Below are positions 10,801 through 21,100 of a stretch of 64,000 nucleotides of DNA, in pieces; the stretch's first letter is position 1; each line of letters begins with the position of its first letter. The DNA is from Rhypophila decipiens (Eukaryota > Ascomycota > Sordariomycetes > Sordariales > Naviculisporaceae), in NCBI GenBank assembly GCA_033297075.1, contig MU858074.1, positions 186,001 to 250,000 on the forward strand, written 5' to 3'. The translations under genes and the position numbers were made by a program. A model generated the notes under the pieces. It was not told where the DNA came from, did no database searches, and was given only the letters and a program-made list of their open reading frames with translations.

Positions 10801-13800
10801 GCCAAAGTAACAAACCATTCCAGTTTGCCGCTGTGCGGGTTTTGTTATGCTTTGTGTGAATTTCAGTTTGTGCGTCAGACTCGGAGAAAAAGAGCTGCGC
10901 CCATCTGCAATCTGGTCAGGTCACTCGCATTACGTCGCCGTGTACCTTGGCTTTTTGTTCTTGTCAATCGAGTCCTGTGTTTGTGTGTGTGGTTGTTGAT
11001 GAACGAGAACACGATCGATCTTGGAAAGAGCTTATATATCTACTTCCCTCGATAAAGTTTAGGATAATTAAAGTCAAAACGGCCAGTAACTCGTCGGTCT
11101 ATGACTCTCGCTGGTGTAGTCATTTGAAGTTAAATTCGGCGGTGATATAACTATTAGTTTTGTATTATACTTTGTCCTGGTGTTGGTGTCTAGTGCCACT
11201 GTTGTTTTAACTTTTCTTTTCCAGCCACTTCACATTGCATTACGTCGCCGTGTGCCCCGGCTGGGAGGGTGGTCAAGGTGAGCGGTTGGCGGGATGGGTG
11301 CCGTTTGTTTCTTTTTCCCCTCCAAGGACCCATCGGAAAAGCGTCGAAAAGCGTCCCTACCTGACACGGCGTGGCTCGGCGCTTGCTCGGTGCTTGGTGG
11401 AAAAGAAGCCTGAGACGGGAACAACGGATCAGGCACAACCTGGATGGTGTCCCCGCTGACCGCCCAACTTTTTGGGCAGGTGCTGTACAGTATTATACCG
11501 GTGAGAACCCAACCTCCTCTCCGCAATTGTTCATTACAGAATCGCGAAATAATCGAGTCTCTGGGGAGGGGCTCTTCACGGAGCGCTAGGTACTGACACC
11601 ATCTTGGTCTTGAGTCTCTTGTCTGTTCGTGGCTCGACACAAGAGAGAGACCTTACGAAACAGGTCGTGAAGGTGAAGGGAGACCCGGTTCGTTGCAGCC
11701 AGTTGCTCCGCCTCAATCTGTGTGTTGTGGCCGTCTGGGAAAGGCAGCATGGGGTCCCATGTGAGGTTTGGTCTGAAAGCACTCACCAGCCGCCGGTAAA
11801 CCACTTGGGCCTGAGCCCGCCATGTTCCATTGGCTAGTCTTTTTGACCGCCCAGCCAATCGAGAGTCGAAAACATCTCCTTGCGCTTCAATGACGAGCTT
11901 CATCACCTCAAAGCTGGACTCGAGACAATGCCATGGATGGGGTATCTAGTCTGTCACAGGTGGTACTTTCCAGAGGCTTGCAGCGGTGTATGTACTGTAC
12001 AGTGCTGTAGCAATGGTCGTTCAACAAACAAGCCATGGCTCGGGGACACGGCCCTGAATGGTATCCTTTTCGAGACCAGCTCCGGTCAGGTAAAAAACAA
12101 CACCACGGTTGCGGTCCGAAGCAGTCATCGAAGGCGAATATTTACTCGGAGGTGGCCGGAGCTGTGACGGAAGGGCTACTTACAGAATGGAAGGACAGAC
12201 ATCAAATGCACAGCCAACATGAAGCTTGCGGGCAGCCGAATAGGTCATCTTCCACCACGCTTCGATGGGGCAGATCCTGCATGTTTTGTAATAATAAAAA
12301 ACCGCACAGGGCAAAGAATGACCTTTCAGTTGGAGTGACCTGAGGCGGAGGAGATGAAAAGTGGTGGTGTTTTCCCTCTGCACCACTGGAGAATCATGTT
12401 TTTGGCGGTGCCGCGGTGGTGGTGGCATCAAATTTTCGCACCTGCTGCACACTGGACCGCTGCTTCCACTTTGCATATGCAAGCAGGTGGACAGTGGATA
12501 CTGGACAGTGTGGTGCTGTAAAATCAGTAAATGACCACTACTTTCAGATCCCCTCCGTGCTGCCCACTATCATGACAGTGCAATTTCCATCATGACAAAC
12601 CATCTCCTTTTCCTCGAACCAGACGAGAGATGATGGAATAGAGGATCGGGAACTGTGGCATGGAAGACCGTTTTCGATATACAAGTTAGTATACCGCCTT
12701 TACTGGTGACAAATAAGGGCTGAGGTTACCAGTGCCGTCATTGTATACTGCCCAGTGTTAGACCAGCAGGTGCCATCCCTTTCGACGGTCGCTGCCAGTT
12801 TTAGTCACAACCTCACTTCCCGATTGGGCAAGTGAGTCCCCCATTTTACTTCTCTAGCTGCCTGATGGTAACCAGAGAAGTCGGTCGCAGAGGGCCCCCC
12901 TTTCCAGGGCATTTTTGGGGGCGCTGGGGACTGATGGGCCCTGTGTGTCCATGGTGGACAAGGATGGATTGCCCGAGATGGGACGGGATTCGGATGGGCT
13001 GTCACCGTCACTCCTACCCTCCTCGGCTCCTCCACACACCCACTCCATCCAACCAGGGTCTTTGAACAGAGGCGCAATGGGTGGTGCTATTTAACAGTTG
13101 CGTCCCCCCCGGACGGCCGCTTTCCTTTGATTTCTGGGTACATCATCAACTCTTGAAAACAGCATCACCGCTGACGCCCCGCCGCTCACACTCGCTTTTT
13201 TGCAAAACCAACCCCTTAGGAAGTCCTCGTTGACTCCTGTCATTCGCTTGTTTCTTTTTGTCATTGTTTGGAGATAATCGCCCGGAAATTCACTCGACGC
13301 AGCCAATTTCCAGTATCGATTGAAAGTGGAACTCATAACTGTTGTTGACCGAAAAGGAAGGAACTGCCATCAAATAACCAACCATCAACCATCAAAGCCA
13401 GGCTCAACTTCGCCAAGCTTCAGGATATCGTGGATCTCTCGTCTCGCGAAACCCACATGTTCTCATATTACGCCTAGTTCTAATCTGGTTCTCTCCACAC
13501 ACTCGCTGAGTTTTTTGCTTGCCTCTATTTTGTTCACCGTGGTCTCTCGGAGCCACTGCAACAATCCACGATCGCTACCGTTGGGACGAGGAGGAAAGAA
13601 AGAAAGAAAGGACATCTCGCAGCTCGGCTTCTAGTATTCCTTGGCATTGGTATCTTGGGTCGAGTGCTTACACATCGCACATCATCAACTTCGACTTGCT
13701 CGGATCTCGCCTCCCGATCTTGGATCCAGCATCTCCGTACTTGAGCAACCTCGGAGTCCCTTGTTTGATATAAAGACAACCTGCCCTTGGCATATCACAT

Positions 13801-13892
13801 CAAGCTTGACCCGTCACAGTATCCCACGCTCGCTACTTAATCGTCGATAATCTTTGGAGACACGGAGGTGTTTTCTTCTGTGTCTTTACTTC
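7802..13892. other. Gene-free region, right part, up to the transcription-factor leader
   Basis: Several overlapping frames occur on both strands (for example 7907-8326 +, 8221-8784 -, 8918-9772 -), but none shows a domain, a conserved motif or a consistent codon pattern, and they overlap each other in conflicting frames. A 17-bp word is directly repeated at 10927-10943 and 11237-11253. The last 500 bp become CT-rich and are probably promoter and leader of the Zn2Cys6 gene. Confidence 0.55.
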
Positions 13893-14048
13893 ATGTTAGC
13901 ATCATCACCTCGACTCTTTCTGATGGACACCTCGAGGCTGACACCTTCTAGTTCTATCGTTAATCACATTCTCAAATCTCGTCAAAATGGCTGGTCCCGG
14001 TGGTGGTCCTCCCCGACGGAGCCATACCAAGTCTCGAAAGGGATGTGA
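13893..14048 (+). promoter_or_regulatory. uORF overlapping the transcription-factor start codon
   Basis: An ATG at 13893 opens a 51-codon frame that ends at TGA 14046-14048, inside exon 1 and 61 nt past the first base of the main ATG at 13987. It is in a different frame from the main product. Its own start context (TTC before ATG) is weak while the main start context is strong, so leaky scanning is the likely route to the main protein. Whether the mRNA begins upstream of 13893 is not known from sequence. Confidence 0.5.
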
Positions 14049-16002
14049 AACTTGGTAAGTATCTGCTCTAATCTGCTCGACAGAATATTCTCACTTGGAT
14101 CTATCTGTATACTGACCATCAATAGCAAACGCCGTCATATCCGGTGCGATGAGAGCTTCCCACAGTGGTATGTATCCTCCCCGCTTGTCGTCAGGGGCCT
14201 AGAGTCAGGCAAGCTAACTCGACATCAGCCGCAACTGCACCAAGCACAAGATTCGTTGCCCGTACAACGATATTTCTGCTGCCGACGATAGAGCCGGTAC
14301 CCCTGAGAAGCCGGATCTGATGTGGACGCCCGAGAACGAGGCGGCTATTGAGGAGTGGCGGCAAACTGGAGTCTTCCCCTTTCCCAGCCTGAACATCTAT
14401 CCCGCGCCATCTCCAGAGCTTCTCACCAACGAGGAATTGCGCTTGATTCACCATGTCGCTTCCATCAGCCACCAGATGATCGAGATTGGTGCGAATGGCT
14501 TCACAATGTGGACTCGACAGATCCCGACGTAAGAGTCTCAACCCCAATAGTACACGCAGGCATCCGCTAACAAGACCAGAATCATCCAAATCGGCGCTAC
14601 CAATGACTATGTCATGCACTCTCTGCTTGCGTTCTCGGCCATGCACATCGCCTTCCTGACCAGCTGCCCGTTGGTCGGAAACATTGCCTTTGAACATCGT
14701 GGTATCGCCCTCAAGGGTCTCCAAGAAGCCATCGGTACCTTCTCGCGCGAAACATCTGACGCCATCCTTGCCGCATCCCTTGTCCTGTCGTGGCAAGCCA
14801 CAGATTGGTAAGCAATAAAATGCACCCAGCCGGCCAGGCCCGGGCTACACGAACATGAGCTGACCTGCATACCGATTTAGGCGAAGCTGGACGCAGCTGA
14901 TGCAAGGAACCTCGTCGGTAAGTCCAAGTCGTTCGCATGGTCTGGAATCCAAGGCTAACCCCAGCAGGTCATTGACGCCATGGACCCCTGGAAGCATGAA
15001 TCCCAGTTCGGGGATTTCATCGCCGAGAGCAGCACCTTCCCGACTGCTCCTCCGTCGCCGACGCCGGACCACAAGCCATGCCAGCCCCGCAAGGAAGACA
15101 TCGATGCTTTCCAGAAGACGCTGCAGCAGCTCCAGAAGGTCGAGACCCACCTCAAGCAAAACCGGGAGGACACCAAGTGGATCACCCAGTTGATCAGCTT
15201 CCTCAAGGGCGCTCGTAAGGTCAGCCCGACCTTGTCGGTCAGCCAACAGTTTGAGCGCCTGAGGCCCCTGCGCACATGGCTCTTCTGGCTGCCCGTTGCG
15301 GCTCTGCAGCAGACGCGCGGATCCCCGAACGCCTTGGTCATCATCGCCCACTACTATACCGTTGCGCTCTTGATGGAACGCCTCTTCCCTGAGATCGGCG
15401 CTGCCTACTTTGGAAGCCTGTGCATCAACCCGGTCGAGGAGATTGCGCGCCGCCTGTACTCAATCAACGTTTCGGGCGACTTTGAGGGTGATTTGCAGAC
15501 CCCTGTCACACTGATGCAGTTCCCCTTGGATACTGTCGAGGAGTTCCGCTCGCGGATGGGATGGCTCCAGCCCGTCCGCACTCCTTCGTTCCCTCAGTAC
15601 GACCCCCCCAACTTCTACATGAATGAAGGGGGCTCGCCGGTCTCGCTGCCCCACACGGCATCTCCCGAGTATCTTCCATACGGCGATAATCCGGCCTTCA
15701 GCTACAGCACCGAGAACTTGTCAGTTGTGACTTCGGACCACGCGCCCAACAGCGCCGTCAGCCCTCTTCAGCTGTCGCCATACACGGATCATCAGTATCT
15801 CAGCGTGCCGAGCCCCTCGTACGGAGGATACAGTCCTGCTTCGAGCACTTTTGGGGACTTTGGCGATTCCACGTCTATTGCCTACAGTGATCCTGAAGAG
15901 TACGACTCATTTGACATGGGATTCCCGGCCACCTCACCCATGATGGGTGGTGGTCATCCCTATGGCGTCGGGTTTGTGCATCCCCAGCCCGTGTGGATCT
16001 AG
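13987..16002 (+). CDS. Zn2Cys6 fungal transcription factor
   Basis: Six exons: 13987-14054, 14126-14167, 14229-14528, 14580-14807, 14881-14917, 14968-16002, giving 569 aa. All five introns are 50-73 nt with GTAAGT/GTATGT/GTAAGA/GTAAGC donors, and most have CTAAC or CTGAC branch points. The N-terminus has a basic stretch and then a complete C6 cluster CX2CX6CX6CX2CX6C (Cys20, 23, 30, 37, 40, 47), the zinc-binding DNA-recognition domain of Gal4-type regulators. Introns 1 and 2 split the codons of Cys23 and Cys37, so the cluster exists only after splicing. Residues about 85-250 resemble the helical middle region of Upc2-like C6 regulators. The C-terminal quarter is S/P/Y/G-rich, plausibly an activation region. 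The start lies in TCAAAATGGCT, a strong fungal context. Nuclear location is inferred from the family; target genes are unknown. Intron 5 could end at 14964 instead, adding one Gln. Confidence 0.9.
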
Positions 16003-18169
16003 TTAGCTGGTGACCACATGGGCTGCAGTCCTGCTGAAGGGGCAAACGTGATTGACTGGCCACCAGGACTGTTACTACTTTGTTGAGCACAACTCCTTGG
16101 ACTACGACACCCGGAGGTTCCCCAACGTATCTGTCGCCTTCGATCCTGCACTCGGTGCCTTCACCATTCCTGCGTTCCCAGCAGCTTCCGATGCTCCCGC
16201 TTCCAGAATCGCCGACCCCCTTCACTGAACTGGCACCCGGTCCTCGGGACGCTAACGTTGGCGGTCCATCATCTTCCACACCCTCATCCGGCCCTTGACG
16301 ACTTTTGACGATTTTTTTGTTGGGCAAGCATCTGAGCTGCTTGCCCTTTTTCCTTTTCGCATTTCAACACAATCGCTACTGTATACGCCACTCCTTTGAC
16401 AGCCAGTGGTCACACACGAACCAATGCAGCGACCCCAGGCATTATGATGCCTGAGTACATTCCTTTACGACTGCGACGACTTAATAATTTATATCAACCA
16501 CGCTCCTTTGTGCAACAAACCATATGATACCCACTATAGACACTCCTTTCGGCAGCATGGTTTTGAGGTTATCGGTAACCTCGTCGACATTCATTTGCAT
16601 CTTCCAACTACATAGACACTCCTTTGACGACACTTTTATGACGAAGCATATCTCGGCATAGACACTCTCCTTACGGACATTTCATCCACCGGTTTTTCGG
16701 ATGAGCACGATACCCCAAATTGCATAGCGACTGTTGTTTGGATTTGCATTGTTTCGGTTCTGGGTTTTTTCTATTTCTTTCTTGTCTTTAATCCAGCGGC
16801 ATGGCAAAAAGGATGGGAAGGCTATTGACTTTAAAGTCATGGCTTGTTCTTGGGGAAAACGAGGTATTCTGATTTCCAAAATGGAGTTTGGGTTTTGTTT
16901 TTCTCTCTTGCATAATCTGGCGTTTTTGGTTGTCTTGCGCAAACTGTTTCTTATTCCTGTTTCCTCATCCTCGTCTCTCACAAGAGGATTATACTATATT
17001 TACTTAATAGGACGCCCAACACATTGGGGTCTGGACAATGGCAAGGTTATTATATGTTATTGGAGGCACAGCTGGATTAATATTTTGGTTTTTTATTTGC
17101 CATGGTTGTGTTGCAGCGCAGGAATAGTACCGATTGGATTTGGTTCAAGGAAAAAGGAACATTTGTGGCTCTTGTGTGAGTCGGGAAATTAATTGCATGG
17201 TAGGAAGGAGATGGGGATAATAATATAGCTGAATAACAGTAATTCACCGATGATAATGTTCTCTCTGTCACTCCTCGGTATCTTGTTTGTTTGTATCTCT
17301 GGAGTCTAGCCCCGACACATTGTTCTCTCCTGTCTTGGATGGCTTATCTCGTTCTTGGGATGTTGGACCGGACCCCCTGTTCAGCTACCCCATGGTTCAT
17401 AACTTGAGGGATTGTATGTACCAGCTCAGTGTTATAGTATTGTCTTTGCTGTCTTGGCTTGCTGGCCAGAGTCTCTGAGAGATTCATTCACATCTTGTTC
17501 CCTGGTTTCATGTTACTACCGTACTGACGGGCTTGACGGACCAGATTTCCATATCCAGCAAAATGTCCCTTCTTGCGTTGCCAGCCACCTGCTACAGGTG
17601 ATATCCCTCTACAAGGCAAGGCAGGTTCTTGAGCATCAAAAATTGCTCGTTGGACGCACGATATTTAACAATATAAAAATATTCACAGCTATTAAACATG
17701 CTACTAGTAATCATTCATGACCACAGCAGCAGAACCTGGTATACCATCATCGAGACAAAAGTAACCTCGCCATCTATAATATGTTCGCCTGGTAAACTCC
17801 GACGCAAGAGCAGAAAGATAAGTATAGCAAAGAGAGTCGGACAACAGAAGGGAAGGAAAAAGAGATAAAAGGCCGATACGCGGACAATAACTTGAATAAC
17901 AAAGGGGGTATAAGTGTGTGTGTGAGTGTGCAAAACCACATGGGATATACACAATAATGGATGCAAAAAGAAAACCGAAAAGAACAAAAGGAAGACGGCC
18001 ATATCTCCAGGTCAAAACACCCAAGATATCATCACCAACACTCCTATCCCTAGCCTCACCAAACTTGCCCTGCCTGCCCCATCCATCCATTTACTTATGA
18101 ATAAACAAAAAGAAAGCTGAAAAAAACCGCAAAACACCCAACCCAACCCAACCCAATCCATCCATCCCC
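16003..18169. other. Convergent intergenic region
   Basis: Lies between the 3' ends of the Zn2Cys6 gene (+) and the DH/PH-like gene (-). No gene is seen. At 16383-16672 a word close to ATAGACACTCCTTT recurs about five times with small changes. Downstream of about 16700 the sequence is AT-richer and T-rich, typical of 3' flanks. Confidence 0.6.
16383..16672. repeat. Dispersed ATAGACACTCCTTT-like repeats in the 3' flank
   Basis: Near-copies lie at about 16383-16400, 16497-16512 (shortest), 16535-16549, 16612-16627 and 16658-16672. They fall in the probable 3'UTR or terminator region of the transcription-factor gene. Function unknown. Confidence 0.5.
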
Positions 18170-21100
18170 TCAGAAAATCAACCCAGGAATCTCACTAGTA
18201 ACAACCTGAATAATCCACGCAGCCTGCAAGTTATTCTTGCACTGAAAACACCACCTCGCCACCCTCCCCGCAAGCGCACCACTCCTAGGCGCGACCCCGA
18301 CCCTCCCATCCTCGTCCCTCAGATTCTCAAACACAGAACACATGACGCCCCTCGACCCAATCATGGCAAACGACTTGCTCCCCAGGACTGCATCCAGCAA
18401 GATGAGCGGCTTCTCCTTTTCTTCGCCCATCATGCTCTTTTTCGGTATGGTGGTTACTATCACGCGCTTTTCCATGCCGTGGTTGAGCGTCAGTTCCTGG
18501 TGGGTGCCAGGGGTGGGGCGTTTGATATGTAGCGTGCAGTTGCCCTTGTCGTCCCACCGGTTGTTTACGAAGAAATGGCAGCGGATTTCTAGTGGTTGGC
18601 CTGGCTCGGGCGACCAGGGCTTGGCGAGCCCGTTGCTCCATCGGCTGTTGGACTGTCCCGAGCCAGACAGGGAAATAGATATACTTCGTGGAGGGGTGGA
18701 AAAGCCGCCTCCGCCAGAGGAAGATGATGCGCTGCTGGTGTAGAGACTCCCTGTTCCACCGCCGCCGCCGCCGCCGACTGAGCCAGGACGGGACTTGTCT
18801 ACGGTGGACTTGTCAATGTTGAATGTGCCGTTTCCTCCGCCTGTTAGGCGCTTGAGGAAACTGTTCGCCGAGATGCTTGTTGAGCCGCTGCCTTGGGAGA
18901 CGCTTGGTGCGCGGGTAGATGCTCGGTAGCTGTTCTTTCGTCCGAACCAGCTGCGGCGGTGGGAGCTGTTGTCGTCGCCGTTTTCGTTGTTGGCATCGTT
19001 GTTCATCTGCTGGCCGAACGACCGGACACGTGCTTCCTCGCTTAGTTGAATATATCGCGCATTGTTGAGCCTGCTGCGATGGACGGCTTCGTAGAGCTGC
19101 TGGGCTTCCAGCTGGGTGGCTGCGCGGAAGCGGAACATGCCGCTGTCTATTTTGAGGCGCGACTCGTGTGATGCTCGACTGCGGACTTCGAGGTCGAGGG
19201 CGGTGCTGCGTCGGATCATCACCACGGGAGTGAGCACAAGGCATACCAGAGGTGTTATGGCCCCGGCATCTTTGTATCTGTTGTCTACTTCTGAAGTGCC
19301 CGATGACTGTAATGGGGAGGCTTGTTTGACTGGCTCTTTGAGCTGTCGGATCTCCATGCACCCTGGATAGACAGCTACAGAGGTCGGGTCGAGGCTGATG
19401 TCCTTCCATGTTCCTTTCTTGTTGGACCAGTAAGAGACAGACGCAACGAATTTCTGGCCGTCACGCTCGGGGTCCTCGTCGCTCGAGTCTCCCCCACCTA
19501 TCTGCGAAGCAGAGTGGGATGGTGTTATGCTGTTGTCTGATATGGCCGATTCTGTGCCCAATACTGGCGCTGGTGTCTTGATGCTGTAGCCCGGAATCGT
19601 CTCGGGCATGTCCTCGTCGTCAAGCTCGTCGCTCGAGGACCGTGAGCTCTCGGAATCATAATCACCATCTGAGCTGCCTGAGCTAGTCGACGATTCATCA
19701 GAAGGATGATATTCGTGCTTGAGAGGGGACGACGTTCGTCTCTTGACCCGGGCAGCAGCTGGGGCAAGGTCCGGAGGAGGACTCTGCTTCTTGGTAGACT
19801 TTTGGGTAAGCGTCCTATGGACGGGTGGAGGAGGCGCTCCATCTTCCCGGTATGGCGTCGAGTTGGGCGCTGCCCGTTCCGCCTTTGTTGGCTCTTGGAC
19901 GGCCAAGTGTTCATCTTGTGCCCTGTCGCTATCCCACGATGTGGCTCTCTCGACAAGGTAGCCGGCCGAGTGTCTTGTGGCAGGGGTTGGCGTAGAAGGA
20001 ACACTTGCTTGTCGATGATGATATCGGCTGGGAGTGCTTGACTTCTCCAAAGCCGGGAGTGATAGATCAAGCTTACTCTCGCCCACCGGGATCTCGATAT
20101 CACCAGGTCTTGGAGGTGTCGCATCTCTCCGAGCCGTTGCAGTCCTTGGCCGAGCGATAGGCGGGAATGGGCTAGTGCCAAGGATCTCCAACCAGTCGAC
20201 TATTTGCTCATCGTTGTCCGCCGTCAACTTGATGAGTTCGAACCATTCTCTCCCGTTGTGTGTGCCTCGGATCATGACCACCAGCTGGTATTCGGCTTCT
20301 CTTCGCGCCGAAATCTTGTCCATTGGTACAGGCGGGAAAAGCAGCCATGATCGCGAGGTGCTGCCTACCTCTCGAATAAGAACGTCCCCTCTGTCGGATG
20401 GAATACCTATGTTGTCTCTGTGAACAAGTTCCACTTGACATTCCAGGCGTTGGCCACTTGAATGGTCCAAGTCCATGGAGAACAAATCCTTGGCGGCTAC
20501 CTGGCGTGACGGGTCAATCACGACCTTGTCAAGAGCAGCGAGGTTACGAAGATCTCGTGCGCGTGTGGTGTCGGTATTGATGGCATCTTCGTCAGTCATC
20601 CGTGCCGTCTCTTCGCGGTGTCTTTTACGGGCCTTCTCCTGGAGAGCCTCGTAGATGACTAAAATGTCTTGGATTTCTTGGGTTCCGGCCACCACTGTGG
20701 CGGCCTTCAAAAATTTGGTCATCCACTTGATTCTGATCAGGGGCCGCTTCAGCAGGTATGCGACATCTACCCGCTCTCCGTTTTCGCCGAGGACATCACC
20801 CTCCTCGTTTCGAGGCAGTGCGTTGATGAGAGAGTCCTGGTCATCAGGACCCATGGGCGCCAAGTTGATGATGAGATCCTGGAAGCCCAGTCGCCAGACA
20901 TCAAGATATTTGTCATAGACGGGCGAGACGGCCTCCATCCAAGAAAGAAGATGGCGCAGTTCCGAGAGCGGAGCCCGCCGATGATAGTCGAGGAGCTTTT
21001 CGAGATACACACCCATGTTGACGACAGATTTTGCCAGTGGATCTGCTTTTTTGTCTCCATATGTGGAGTGGCCAAATAGACTGGCCTTGGTGCTTGCGTC

